Below, piece after piece: positions 7,703-16,470 of a stretch of DNA of 64,000 bases (within the stretch, counting starts at the first letter, position 1; each line of letters starts with the position of its first letter). The position numbers and the translations under genes are program-made. Origin of the DNA: JACVRW01 sp963808545 (GTDB lineage: Bacteria; Actinomycetota; Thermoleophilia; Solirubrobacterales; Thermoleophilaceae); the NCBI GenBank assembly GCA_963808545.1, contig CAWEGB010000011.1, forward strand, positions 124,001 to 188,000. The letters are read 5' to 3'. Below the pieces are notes generated by a model. That model did no database searches. It was not told the origin of the DNA and saw nothing but the letters and a program-made list of their open reading frames with translations.

Positions 7703-8692
7703 GTGGGCGTGGATCTCTCCCGACTCGAGGAACGGCTCGCGTCCGAGGGTCAGCCGGGCTTTCGCTCCCGCCAGGTGTGGGAGTGGACGGCGCGCGGCGC
7801 GGCCTCGTACGAGGAGATGACGAACCTCCCGGTGGGGCTGCGCGAGCGGCTCGCAGCGGCCGTGCCGTTCTCGTCGCTCACCGAGGTGCGCGACGCACTG
7901 GCGTCCGACGGCACCGAGAAGGCCCTGTTCGAGACCGCTGACGGCAGGCCGGTCGAGGCGGTGCTGATGCGCTACCGCGATGGCCGGCGCTCGCTGTGCG
8001 TGTCGAGCCAGTCCGGCTGTCCGCTGACCTGCACGTTCTGCGCCACCGGGCAGATGCGCTTCGGGCGCAACCTCAGCGCGTCGGAGATCCTCGACCAGGC
8101 GCTCCACTTCCGCCGCAAGGAGCCGGTCGACCACGCGGTCTTCATGGGGATGGGCGAGCCGCTGATGAACCTCGACAACGTCCTGGCCGCGTGTGAGCGG
8201 CTGCCCGACCTCGGGATCGCCCACTCCCACACCGGGGTCTCCACGGTCGGCTGGATTCCCGGCATCGAGCGGATGAGCGAAGAGGGCCCGCCGGTGCGGC
8301 TGGCCCTGTCGCTGCACGCCCCGGAGGACGCGCTGCGCTCGGAGCTGATGCCGGTGAACGAGCGCTACCCGCTGCGCGACGTGCTCGATGCCTGCCTGCG
8401 CTGGCACGAGCTCCGGCGACGCCCCGTGTTCGTGGAGTACCTCATGCTCGACGGCGTCAACGACCGCTACGAGCAGGCGGTGGCGCTGGCGGCGCTGCTC
8501 CAGCCGCAGCGGGCCTTCAAGGTCAACCTCATCCCGTACAACCCGACGGATGCCGCGTATCGCGGCTCGGGCCGCGACGCGATCGCGGCCTTCCGCCAGG
8601 CGCTGGCCGAGCGAGGGGTGCGCACCACCGTCAGACTCACGCGCGGGCGCGATATCGACGCTGCGTGCGGGCAGCTTGCGGCTCGCTCCTGA
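7703..8692 (+). CDS. rlmN: Dual-specificity 23S rRNA/tRNA adenine C2-methyltransferase RlmN
   Basis: RlmN is a radical SAM enzyme that methylates A2503 of 23S rRNA and A37 of some tRNAs. The 329-residue protein has the cluster-binding CPLTCTFC (Cys106, Cys110, Cys113), the GMGEPLMN motif near residue 150, and the C-terminal cysteine in DIDAACGQL (about Cys322) that carries the methyl group as a thioether. The start is GTG at 7703 or GTG at 7709; the second has AGGTGG just upstream but very close. The 3' end overlaps the convergent EamA gene by 56 bases. It is intact and of normal length. Confidence 0.95.
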   Translation: MGVDLSRLEERLASEGQPGFRSRQVWEWTARGAASYEEMTNLPVGLRERLAAAVPFSSLTEVRDALASDGTEKALFETADGRPVEAVLMRYRDGRRSLCVSSQSGCPLTCTFCATGQMRFGRNLSASEILDQALHFRRKEPVDHAVFMGMGEPLMNLDNVLAACERLPDLGIAHSHTGVSTVGWIPGIERMSEEGPPVRLALSLHAPEDALRSELMPVNERYPLRDVLDACLRWHELRRRPVFVEYLMLDGVNDRYEQAVALAALLQPQRAFKVNLIPYNPTDAAYRGSGRDAIAAFRQALAERGVRTTVRLTRGRDIDAACGQLAARS

Positions 8693-9572
8693 CCGGCCTC
8701 GGCCGCCACGGGAGCCGCCCCTCCGCCGCCAGCCAGGAGCCGGCCACGATGAGCAGCAGGCCGGCCGCGGTGGCGACGGTGAAGCGCTCGTCGTAGAGGG
8801 TCACGCCGTAGAGCACCGAGAAGCCCGGCGCGATGTAGCCCACCAGCGACGACCGGGCCGGCCCCTCGCTCGCCACCAGTGAGTAGAAGAGCAGGAAGGT
8901 GAAGGCGGTGCACACGAGGCCGAGCACCGTCAGGGCCCCAGCGGCCTTCAGGCTGGGCACCGGATCGGGGAGGCCGGCCAGCGCCACGGGCAGGGTCACG
9001 ATCGAGGTGGTGGTCATCGTGCCGGCCAGCACCCCGAGCGGCTGAGCGTGACCGAGGTTGCGCTTGAGATACCAGGCCCCGAGCGCGTAGCCGAGGCTGG
9101 CCAGCACCACCATCAGCCCACCCACCAGCGCCGCCGTGCCACCGCCGGCGTCGAGGCCCAACAGCACGGCCACCCCCACGATCCCGATGCCCACCCCGAC
9201 CAGGCTGACGGCGCCCGCCCGCTCCTCGCCCTCGAGCGCGAAGGCCAGAAGGAACGTGAACACCGGCACGGTGGCCACGAGGATGCCGGTGAGCGACGAC
9301 GAGATCTCGCGCTCCCCGAAGGTGATGAGCAGGAACGGGGCCACCACCTGCACCAGCGAGAGCACCACCACCGCTCGCAAACTCCCGTGCAGCGGGCGCA
9401 GGGCACCGCGCTGAGCGGCCAGCGGCACCAGCACGAGCGCCGACAGCGCCACCCGGCCGAACACGATCACGCCAGGGCTCGTGCCCTCGTCGAGGCAGAC
9501 CTTGATGAACAGGTACGAGGAGCCCCAGCAGGCGGACACGACGAGCAGCGTGATCCAGGCACGGCGGGACAC
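8637..9572 (-). CDS. EamA/DMT-superfamily transporter
   Basis: This 311-residue protein has two EamA repeats of about five membrane helices each. The first starts MSRRAWITLLVVSACWGSSYLFIKVCLDEG, with the WGSSYLFIK motif that is the family signature. The second starts near residue 150 (LVGGLMVVLASLGYALGAWYLKR). Such proteins export amino acids, other metabolites or drugs, and the substrate cannot be told from sequence. The start is GTG at 9572. The last 56 bases overlap rlmN on the other strand and encode the arginine-rich C-terminal tail, which probably lies in the cytoplasm. Confidence 0.9.
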   Translation of the reverse strand: MSRRAWITLLVVSACWGSSYLFIKVCLDEGTSPGVIVFGRVALSALVLVPLAAQRGALRPLHGSLRAVVVLSLVQVVAPFLLITFGEREISSSLTGILVATVPVFTFLLAFALEGEERAGAVSLVGVGIGIVGVAVLLGLDAGGGTAALVGGLMVVLASLGYALGAWYLKRNLGHAQPLGVLAGTMTTTSIVTLPVALAGLPDPVPSLKAAGALTVLGLVCTAFTFLLFYSLVASEGPARSSLVGYIAPGFSVLYGVTLYDERFTVATAAGLLLIVAGSWLAAEGRLPWRPRPVRSEPQAARTQRRYRARA

Positions 9573-9608
9573 CCGGCCGACCTTCGCAGACGCGGCGAGC
9601 GGCGGTCC

Positions 9609-10190
9609 CTAAGCCTCCGGGCCCTGTGCCCGCTGGTCCCCCGCCCGCGCCAGGCGCTCGCGCAGCTCGCCCTCGTCCTCGGGGCTGGGGTCGAAGCGCG
9701 CCGGATCGGGCAGGGCGTCGAGGCCCGAGAGCCCGAACAGCTTCTGGAACAGCTCGGTGCTGCGGTACAGGACGGCCCCAAACCGCGAGCGCCCCGACTC
9801 CTCGATCAGCCCGCGCTCCAGCAGCGTTCCGACCGCCGATTCGGAGGCCACACCGCGGATGCGGGCGATCTCCGGGCGCGACACCGGCTGCAGGTAGGCC
9901 ACGATGCCCAGGCACTCGGCCTGTGCCTGGGTGAGCGGAGGGGTGCGGGGTCGGGCCAGCAGGCGCCGGGCCGCGCGCTCGGCCACGGGATCGGTGGCCA
10001 GGGTGAAGCCGCCGGCCACCTCGCGCAGCACCACCCCGCGGTAGCCCTCGGCGTAGTGCTCGCGCAGCCGTGCGAGCGCCTCCACCACCTCGCCCTCGGA
10101 CACCTCGCAGGCGTCGGCCAAGCGCTCAACGGCCACCGGCTCCGGAGACAGGAAGAGCAGCGCCTCGACCGTGCGCGCGAGGTCGTTCAC
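9609..10190 (-). CDS. scpB: Segregation and condensation protein B
   Basis: ScpB dimers bind ScpA and with Smc form the bacterial condensin that helps separate replicated chromosomes. The 193-residue protein has two winged-helix domains. The first begins VNDLARTVEALLFLSPEPV, and the second carries the conserved LTQAQAECLGIVAYLQPVSRPEIARIRGVAS near residues 95-125, the family hallmark. The start GTG at 10190 overlaps the scpA stop as GTGA. A longer reading to 10238 exists but lies inside scpA and adds no family sequence. It forms an operon with trpS and scpA. Confidence 0.94.
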   Translation of the reverse strand: MNDLARTVEALLFLSPEPVAVERLADACEVSEGEVVEALARLREHYAEGYRGVVLREVAGGFTLATDPVAERAARRLLARPRTPPLTQAQAECLGIVAYLQPVSRPEIARIRGVASESAVGTLLERGLIEESGRSRFGAVLYRSTELFQKLFGLSGLDALPDPARFDPSPEDEGELRERLARAGDQRAQGPEA

Positions 10191-10912
10191 GACACCGGCA
10201 CCACCGTTATCGGGCCGAACGGCTCCTCCTGCTCCCACCTGGCCTCGCCACCCTTGTACAGCTCGAGCAGCGCGAACAGCGTGACCGCCTCGGTCAGCCG
10301 GTCGGCGTCCTTGACCGCGTCGTCGAAGGAGAAGCGCGAGCGGCTGCGCAGCAGCTCGCGCAGGTGGCGCACGCGCTGCTCGACCGACACCGCCGGCCGG
10401 CGGACGTGACGCAGGTCGAGGGGCTCCGGCACTCGCAGGAGCTCGCCGATCGCCTCGGCCAGGCGCGCCGGGTCGTAGGCCGCCTCCGCAGCCTCGATCG
10501 ACACCCGCCGGAGCGCGGGCGGCAGCGGAGCAGAGCGGTAGCGGTGGCCCTGCTCCGCGGCCAGCTGCTCGTGCAGCCAGCCCGCGGCCTCGCGGAAGCG
10601 GTGATACTCGAGCATGCGAGCAAGGAGCTCCTCGGCCGCCTCCTCGGGCTCGAGCCCGAGCTCCTCCTCTTCTTCGGCCGGGAGCATCAGCCGCGACTTG
10701 AGCTCGAGCAGCGCGGCGATCAGCACCAGGAACTCGGTGGCCGCCTCCAGGTCGAGCTCGCCCGTCCGCTCCAGGTGCTCGACGTAGGCGAGCACCACGT
10801 CGGCCAGATCGACCTCGAGCAGATCGATCTCCTCGGAGAGGATCAGGGTGAGCAGCAGGTCGAAGGGACCGTGGAAGACCTCGAGCTCGAGGTCGAGCGG
10901 AGCTACGGTCAT
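10187..10912 (-). CDS. scpA: Segregation and condensation protein A (kleisin)
   Basis: ScpA is the kleisin subunit that bridges Smc heads in the condensin complex. The 241-residue protein opens with LDLEVFHGPFDLLLTLILSEEIDLLEVDLADVV, the typical N-terminal kleisin helix bundle, and continues with EFLVLIAALLELKSRLMLP near residue 60-80. The C-terminal winged helix ends FALLELYKGGEARWEQEEPFGPITVVP. The long acidic stretch EEEEELGLEPEEAAEE around residue 85-100 is a common linker. It starts with ATG at 10912, ten bases after trpS, and is translationally coupled to scpB. Confidence 0.94.
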   Translation of the reverse strand: MTVAPLDLELEVFHGPFDLLLTLILSEEIDLLEVDLADVVLAYVEHLERTGELDLEAATEFLVLIAALLELKSRLMLPAEEEEELGLEPEEAAEELLARMLEYHRFREAAGWLHEQLAAEQGHRYRSAPLPPALRRVSIEAAEAAYDPARLAEAIGELLRVPEPLDLRHVRRPAVSVEQRVRHLRELLRSRSRFSFDDAVKDADRLTEAVTLFALLELYKGGEARWEQEEPFGPITVVPVS

Positions 10913-10922
10913 CGCGGACAGA

Positions 10923-11912
10923 CTAGAGCGGGGGTCCGACGCCCATCGCGGCGCGGACCTCGCCCATCGTGTTCGAGGCGATGGCCCGCGCGCGCTCGGC
11001 CCCGGCCGCCAGCGTGTCCTCGAGCCCCTGCGGGTCGGCGCGCAGCTCGGAGTAGCGCTCGCGCACCGGGGCGAGCATCTCCACCACGCCCTCCCCCACC
11101 GCCTGCTTGAGGGCGCCGTAGCCCTGACCCTCGAACTCGCTCTCGACGGCCTCCGGCGAGCTGCCCCGGGCCACGGCCAGCATCTCGATCAGGTTGGTGA
11201 TGCCCGGCTTGTCCCGCGCGCGTATCACCTCGGTCCCGGAGTCGGTCTGCGCTCGCCTGAGCTTCTTGCGGATGGCGTCCGGCTCGTCGTCGATGAACAC
11301 GAGCCCGGCGTCGGTGCCGAAGCTGGTCGACATCTTCGCGCTCGGGTCCTGCAGGTCCATGATGCGCGCGCCGAGCTCCGGGATCACATGCGCCGGCTCC
11401 ACCAGCACCTCGTCGTAGGTGGAGTTGAAGCGGCGAGCGATCTCGCGAGCCAGCTCGACGTGCTGGCGCTGGTCGTCACCCACCGGGACCTCGTCGGTCT
11501 TGTAGAGCAGGATGTCGGCCGCCTGGAGCGCCGGGTACAGGAACAGGCTGGTGCGCACCAGCTGCTGCTCGCGCTCGGACTTCTCCTTGAACTGGGTCAT
11601 GCGCTGGAGGTCGCCGTAGGGCGTGACCGAGCAGAGCAGCCAGCACAGCTCGGTGTGCTCCTTCACGTCGGACTGGCGGAACAGGATGCAGCGCTCGGGA
11701 TCGAGGCCGGCCGCGAGCAGCACAGCCGTGGTGTCGAGGACGTAGCCCGGCAGCGCCCCGGCGTCATAGTTGACGCTCGTGGCGTGCAGGTCGACGATGC
11801 AGTAGATCGCCGGGTCGCCGCGCTCCTGGCCCGCGAGGTAGCCCCGGATCGCGCCGATGTAGTTGCCCACGTGCTTGCGGCCCGTGGGCTGGATGCCGCT
11901 GAAGATGCGCAT
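10923..11912 (-). CDS. trpS: Tryptophanyl-tRNA synthetase
   Basis: This class I aminoacyl-tRNA synthetase charges tRNA-Trp in the cytoplasm. The 329-residue length is normal. The HIGH-like motif is in FSGIQPTGRKHVGNYIGA (residues 4-21), the tryptophan-binding region DLHATSV follows, and the KMSKS-like motif reads AKMSTSFGT near residue 193. ATG at 11912 is the start. It is the first gene of a trpS-scpA-scpB run with very short gaps. No leader attenuator was seen in the 27 bases between it and the molybdenum enzyme gene upstream. Confidence 0.96.
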   Translation of the reverse strand: MRIFSGIQPTGRKHVGNYIGAIRGYLAGQERGDPAIYCIVDLHATSVNYDAGALPGYVLDTTAVLLAAGLDPERCILFRQSDVKEHTELCWLLCSVTPYGDLQRMTQFKEKSEREQQLVRTSLFLYPALQAADILLYKTDEVPVGDDQRQHVELAREIARRFNSTYDEVLVEPAHVIPELGARIMDLQDPSAKMSTSFGTDAGLVFIDDEPDAIRKKLRRAQTDSGTEVIRARDKPGITNLIEMLAVARGSSPEAVESEFEGQGYGALKQAVGEGVVEMLAPVRERYSELRADPQGLEDTLAAGAERARAIASNTMGEVRAAMGVGPPL

Positions 11913-11939
11913 CGGGCCGGGCAGTCTAGGCGGCCGGCG

Positions 11940-13016
11940 CTAGTCCCGGACGATGACGGGAATCCGCTCCACCGCGTTGTTCGAGTAGCCCTTCAGGTTC
12001 CAGGGCTGCTCGAGCGGCTGCGTGTTGCCGGCGGAGTCGGTGGCCCGTGAGCAGATCTCGTGCTCGCCGGGCGCGGCCTCCCACCCGAAGCTCCAGCCCC
12101 GCCAGGCGGCCGGTCCCTGCTCGGGACCGAGCTCCGCGTCGGCGAAGCGCGAGCCGCCGTCGGTGGACACCTGCACGCGCTCGATCACCCCGTGGCCCGA
12201 CCAGGCCCGGCCGCGCAGCTCCACCCAGCCGGGGGCCAGGTGACGCTCGCGCGTCATGAACTCGGGGACGCCGGGCGGCTCGGTGAGCGAGCGCGGGAGC
12301 ATGCGGGTGACCGGTTCACCGGGCGTCCCGTCCTCGTCGTACATGCGGTAGGCCACGGAGTTCTGGAAGCCCTCGAACGGCTGCTCGAGCAGCGTGATCT
12401 GCGCCAGCCACTTGACGTTGGTCATCCCGTACCAGCCGGGCACCACCAGGCGCAGCGGGAAGCCGTGCTGCGGTGGCAGCGGCGCGCCGTTCATCTCGTA
12501 GGCGAGCAGGCCCTCGCGGGCATCGGCCACCGAGAGCGAGCGCTCGTAGGCCATCGCCTCCTCGCCCTCCAGGCCGTGATCGAGCCCTGCGAACAGCGCC
12601 TCCACCGCCGAGCCGGCCACGCCGGCCTCGTCGAGCAGCGGCGCGAGCGGCGTGCCGCCCCACTCCGCGGTGCCCACCGCCTCGGTCAGCCAGGGCTGGC
12701 TCACCGGGCGCGGCTCGAGCAGCGCCCGGCCGTTGCCGGCGCACTCGAAGGTCACCGGCATCGTGACCTGCTCGCGCTCGCGCAGGTCGCCGAGCGACAG
12801 CGACAGGGGACGCTCCACGGCGCCACCGATCTCGAGGCGGAAGCCCTCGGGCTCGACCACCGGGATGTCGTAGTGGATGAGCAGGTAGTGGAGGCCGACC
12901 GGGGTGACCGGATAGCGCAGGGCCTCGAGCGGCAGCCCGTGGTTGCGGGCGGCGAGGCGCAGCTCGTCCAACGAGAGTCCGTCGACCGTCACGGTACCGG
13001 CGGGCGTGCCTTCCAT
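11940..13016 (-). CDS. Molybdopterin-dependent sulfite-oxidase-like enzyme
   Basis: This 358-residue protein is built like the catalytic part of sulfite oxidases. The Moco-binding domain occupies roughly residues 35-235 with FECAGNGR, whose Cys92 would ligate molybdenum, and HGFPLRLVVPGWYGMTNVKWL, a cofactor contact region. A beta-rich dimerisation domain follows (WVELRGRAWSGHGVIERVQVSTDGG). No haem domain, Tat signal or membrane segment is seen from the chosen ATG at 13016, so the protein is probably cytoplasmic. An upstream in-frame extension is arginine-rich and unlike the family. The natural substrate is unknown. It lies 133 bases downstream of gcvPB, probably as a separate unit or readthrough gene. 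Confidence 0.88.
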   Translation of the reverse strand: MEGTPAGTVTVDGLSLDELRLAARNHGLPLEALRYPVTPVGLHYLLIHYDIPVVEPEGFRLEIGGAVERPLSLSLGDLREREQVTMPVTFECAGNGRALLEPRPVSQPWLTEAVGTAEWGGTPLAPLLDEAGVAGSAVEALFAGLDHGLEGEEAMAYERSLSVADAREGLLAYEMNGAPLPPQHGFPLRLVVPGWYGMTNVKWLAQITLLEQPFEGFQNSVAYRMYDEDGTPGEPVTRMLPRSLTEPPGVPEFMTRERHLAPGWVELRGRAWSGHGVIERVQVSTDGGSRFADAELGPEQGPAAWRGWSFGWEAAPGEHEICSRATDSAGNTQPLEQPWNLKGYSNNAVERIPVIVRD

Positions 13017-13149
13017 GGCGGCGAGTTTACGCCCGCCGCCCTGCTCGGCATGGCGCTCCGCTCGAGCCTCCGCCACAGGACGGGGCGTGGTCCGAGCGCC
13101 ACCACGCTCCAACCACCGCGCGACCGGACCGGAGCGCCACAGGCGAGCC

Positions 13150-14712
13150 CTACATCGCCCCCGTGCCACTGGCCGCGGCGTCCTGCGCGCGCTCGGGCTC
13201 GCCGGGGTTGTCGTCCTCGGGACGCCACCTCACCACCGGCCGCTTGGCCGCGCCGGCTTCGTCCAGCCGGCGCACCGGGGTGGTGTGCGGGGCGGTGCGC
13301 GCGATCTCCGGGTCCTCCGCCGCCTCCTCGAGGATGTCTCGGATCACGCCGGCGAAGTGGTCGAGACGTTCCCGGGTCTCGGTCTCGGTGGGCTCGATCA
13401 TGAGCGCCTCGTCCACCAGCAGCGGGAAGTAGACGGTGGGCGGATGCACGCCGAAGTCGAGCATGCGCTTGGCCAGATCGAGCGTCTTGACGTCCAGCTG
13501 CTCCTTGGCCGGCTTGCCCGAGAGCACGAACTCGTGCATGCAGGTGCGGTCGAAGGCGATCGGCAGGTACTCGCCGATGCCCTCGCGGGCCAGCAGCGCC
13601 TTGAGGTAGTTGGCGTTCAGCACCGCGGTCTGCGACACGTCCTTGAGGCCGTCGCCGCCCAGGGAGCAGATGTAGGCGTAGGTGCGCACGAAGACGCCGA
13701 AGTTGCCCTGGAAGCCGCGCAGCTTGCCGATCGACTTGGGCCGGTCGTGGTCGAGGTCGAAGTGGGGCTCCGCGCCGTTGCCCTCGGCGCCCCGGCGCAC
13801 CACCTGGGGCACGGGCAGGAACGGCTCGATGCGGTCCGAGCAGGCGATCGGGCCCGCGCCCGGGCCACCGCCGCCGTGCGGCTGGGTGAAGGTCTTGTGG
13901 AGGTTGTAGTGGACGATGTCGAAGCCCATGTCGCCCGGGCGGGCGATCCCCATCACCGCGTTGAGGTTGGCCCCGTCGTAGTAGAGCGTGGCTCCGACCT
14001 CGTGCACGATGTGCGCGATCTCCTCGATGTTGGTGTCGAAGAGCCCCAGCGTGTTCGGGTTGGTGAGCATCAGGCAGGCCACGTCGTCGTCGGCCTTGGA
14101 GCGCAGGTCGTCGAGGTCCACCCCGCCGTCCGGCGCGGTGCCCACCTTGACCACCTCGTATCCCGCCATGGTGACCGTGGCCGGGTTCGTGCCGTGCGCG
14201 GTGTCCGGGGTCAGCACCTTGGTGCGCTGCTCGTCACTGTCCTCGTGGTAGGCCCGGGTGAGCAGCAGTCCCGCGAGCTCGCCGTGCGAGCCGGCGCTCG
14301 GCTGAAGGGAGACGTGCGGCAGCCCCGCGATCTCCGAAAGCGCGCCCTGCAGCCGCCACATCAGCTCGAGTGCGCCCTGGGCGTACTCGGGATCCTGCAG
14401 CGGGTGAAGGCGGGAGTGGCCGGGGAGCGCGGCCACGCGCTCGTGCAGCTTCGGGTTGTGCTTCATGGTGCACGAACCGAGCGGGTAGAAGCCCTCGTCG
14501 AGGTGGAAGTTGCGCGACGAGAGCGTGGTGTAGTGGCGCACAAGCTCCGGCTCGGAGACCTCGGGCAGCTCGGCCGGCCGTTCCCGGATCGCCTCGGCGG
14601 GCAGCAGCTCGTCCACGGCCACCTCGGGGACCTCGTCGTCGGGCGCGGGCGCCACGAAGGAGCGGCGCCCCGCGCGCGAGCGCTCGTAGATGGTGAGGAC
14701 GTCGTCGCTCAT
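13150..14712 (-). CDS. gcvPB: Glycine dehydrogenase (decarboxylating) subunit 2
   Basis: Together with GcvPA this forms the P-protein that decarboxylates glycine and passes the aminomethyl group to lipoyl-GcvH. The 520-residue chain contains the PLP lysine in HYNLHKTFTQPHGGGGPG near residue 265, with LGSCTMKHNPK near 80 and TPDTAHGTNPA near 180 as family motifs. ATG at 14712 overlaps the gcvPA stop as ATGA. The C-terminal 40 residues (RWRPEDDNPGEPERAQDAAASGTGAM) are polar and low in complexity and may be disordered. A P-protein split in two chains is the arrangement of Firmicutes, Thermotoga and some deep actinobacteria rather than of Streptomyces. Confidence 0.95.
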   Translation of the reverse strand: MSDDVLTIYERSRAGRRSFVAPAPDDEVPEVAVDELLPAEAIRERPAELPEVSEPELVRHYTTLSSRNFHLDEGFYPLGSCTMKHNPKLHERVAALPGHSRLHPLQDPEYAQGALELMWRLQGALSEIAGLPHVSLQPSAGSHGELAGLLLTRAYHEDSDEQRTKVLTPDTAHGTNPATVTMAGYEVVKVGTAPDGGVDLDDLRSKADDDVACLMLTNPNTLGLFDTNIEEIAHIVHEVGATLYYDGANLNAVMGIARPGDMGFDIVHYNLHKTFTQPHGGGGPGAGPIACSDRIEPFLPVPQVVRRGAEGNGAEPHFDLDHDRPKSIGKLRGFQGNFGVFVRTYAYICSLGGDGLKDVSQTAVLNANYLKALLAREGIGEYLPIAFDRTCMHEFVLSGKPAKEQLDVKTLDLAKRMLDFGVHPPTVYFPLLVDEALMIEPTETETRERLDHFAGVIRDILEEAAEDPEIARTAPHTTPVRRLDEAGAAKRPVVRWRPEDDNPGEPERAQDAAASGTGAM

Positions 14713-16061
14713 GCGTGCACCTCGCCGCGGTCGGCCGCGGGTGCCAGAACGGACGCCAGGCGGTCGATGTGCGCCTTGGTGCGCCGCTCGGTGACGGCCA
14801 CCAGCAGGCCGTCCTCGTACTCCGGGTAGTCGCGCTTCAGCCGGTAGCCGGGGTTGATGCCCGCGGCCCGGGCCCGCTTGACGAAACCGTCGAGGTCCGG
14901 CACCCGCACCGCGAACTCGCGCACCACCGGGCCGGGGTTGATGGCCTCGAGCCCCAGCGTCTCGCGGGCGTAGTGGGTGCGCCTGAGCATCAGCTCGGCC
15001 AGCTCCACCAGCCCTCGCTTGCCCAGCCAGGACAGGTAGATCACCCCGGCCAGCGCGTTGAGGGCCTGAGCGGTGCAGATGTTGTGGGTGGCCTTCTCGC
15101 GCCTGATGTGCTGCTCGCGCGTCTGAAGGGTGAGCACGAAGCCGCGCCGGCCGTCCGCGTCGCGGGTCTCGCCCGCGATCCGCCCCGGCAGCTTGCGCAG
15201 GAAGCGCTCGTCGGCGGCGAAGAAGCCGAACGATGGCCCACCGAAGTCGAGCCGGTTGCCCAGCGACTGGCCCTCGCCCACGCAGATGTCGGCGCCGAGC
15301 TCCCCGGGCGGCTTGAGGATGCCCAGCGGAAGCGGATCGGCCGCGCACACGAACAGCGCGCCGGTGTCCTTGCCCGCGTCGGCGAGCCCGCCCAGCTCCT
15401 CGACCGTACCCAGGAAGTTCGGCTGCTGGACGAACACCGCGGCCGTGTCGTCGTCCACCGCGGCGGCCAGGGCCTCGCGGTCGGTGGCGCCCTCGTCGTC
15501 CAGCGGAACCTCCACCACCTCCATGCCGTAGCCGGCCGCGTGCGTGCGCAGCGCCGCCCGCGAGTGCGGGTGCAGCCCGCGCGAGGCCACCAGCCGCCTG
15601 CGCTTGGTCTCTAGCTTGGCCAGGTAGCCGGCCGCTGCGACCGCGCTCGGCCCCTCGTACACCGACGCGTTGGACACCGGCAGGCCGGTGAGCTCGGAGA
15701 TCGCCGTCTGGTACTCGAACATCACCTGCAGGCCGCCCTGCGAGACCTCCGGCTGATACGGCGTATAGGGCGTGAGGAACTCGGAGCGCCCGATCAGCGT
15801 GTCCACCAGCGAGGGCACGTAGTGGTCGTACATGCCCGCACCCAGGAAGCTCACCTCGGCGTCGGCGTGGCGGTTGCGCGCCGCCAGCTCGGCCAGGTGG
15901 TCGTTGACCTCCTGCTCGGAGCGACCGTCGGGCAGGTCGAGCTCGCGATCGAGGCGCACGCCCTCGGGAATGTCCTCGAACAGCTCGTCGAGCGAGCTCG
16001 CGCCGATGGCGGCGAGCATCTCCCGCAGGTCTTCGTCGGTGACTCCGGTGTAACGGCTCAT
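14709..16061 (-). CDS. gcvPA: Glycine dehydrogenase (decarboxylating) subunit 1
   Basis: This is the partner chain of GcvPB in the alpha2-beta2 P-protein. The 450-residue protein begins SRYTGVTDEDLREMLAAIGASSLDELFEDIP, the characteristic start, then SFLGAGMYDHYVPS near residue 72, TPYTPYQPEVSQGGLQVMFEYQ near 97-118, and ASRGLHPHSRAALRTHA near 160. This subunit has the aminotransferase fold but not the PLP lysine, as expected. It begins with ATG at 16061, 16 bases after gcvH, and its stop overlaps the gcvPB start, so equal production of the two chains is likely. Confidence 0.95.
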   Translation of the reverse strand: MSRYTGVTDEDLREMLAAIGASSLDELFEDIPEGVRLDRELDLPDGRSEQEVNDHLAELAARNRHADAEVSFLGAGMYDHYVPSLVDTLIGRSEFLTPYTPYQPEVSQGGLQVMFEYQTAISELTGLPVSNASVYEGPSAVAAAGYLAKLETKRRRLVASRGLHPHSRAALRTHAAGYGMEVVEVPLDDEGATDREALAAAVDDDTAAVFVQQPNFLGTVEELGGLADAGKDTGALFVCAADPLPLGILKPPGELGADICVGEGQSLGNRLDFGGPSFGFFAADERFLRKLPGRIAGETRDADGRRGFVLTLQTREQHIRREKATHNICTAQALNALAGVIYLSWLGKRGLVELAELMLRRTHYARETLGLEAINPGPVVREFAVRVPDLDGFVKRARAAGINPGYRLKRDYPEYEDGLLVAVTERRTKAHIDRLASVLAPAADRGEVHA

Positions 16062-16077
16062 CAGCTCGTCTACGAAG

Positions 16078-16470
16078 CTAGCTACCCGATTGGAGCAACT
16101 CCCGGTAGGCCTTGACGTCGAGCAGCTGATCGAGCTCCGACGGGTCCGAGAGCTTGACCTTGACCATCCAGCCCTCGCCGTACGGGTCGGCGTTGACCCG
16201 CTCCGGGCTCTCCTCCAGCTCCTGGTTGACCTCGGTGATCTCCCCGGACAGAGGGGCGAACACGTCGGACACCGCCTTCACCGACTCGACCTCCGCGTAG
16301 GCCTCGTCCTTCTTGACCAACGCACCCACCTCGGGCGGGTCGAAGAAGACCACCTCGCCGAGCGAGTCCTGGGCGTACCAGGTGACCCCGAAGGTCGCCG
16401 TCTCTCCGTCGATCCGGGCCCAGTCGTGCTCGGGGTGATACCTGAGCTCCTCGGGATAGCTCTCAGCCAT
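16078..16470 (-). CDS. gcvH: Glycine cleavage system H protein
   Basis: GcvH is the small lipoyl carrier that shuttles the aminomethyl arm between P-, T- and L-proteins. The 130-residue protein has the lipoyl lysine in AEVESVKAVSDVFAPLSG (Lys65), the expected hairpin turn, and the conserved C-terminal GEGWMVKVKLSDPSELDQLLDVKAY. ATG at 16470 is the start. It overlaps the end of gcvT by eight bases, which supports coupled translation. Normal length, no anomaly. Confidence 0.96.
   Translation of the reverse strand: MAESYPEELRYHPEHDWARIDGETATFGVTWYAQDSLGEVVFFDPPEVGALVKKDEAYAEVESVKAVSDVFAPLSGEITEVNQELEESPERVNADPYGEGWMVKVKLSDPSELDQLLDVKAYRELLQSGS

Noticed and set aside
13150..15348. Longer reading of gcvPB of 732 residues starting inside gcvPA
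   Set aside because: The first 200 residues are Arg/Gly-rich and out of frame with gcvPA; the ATG at 14712 with ATGA overlap gives the normal GcvPB length.
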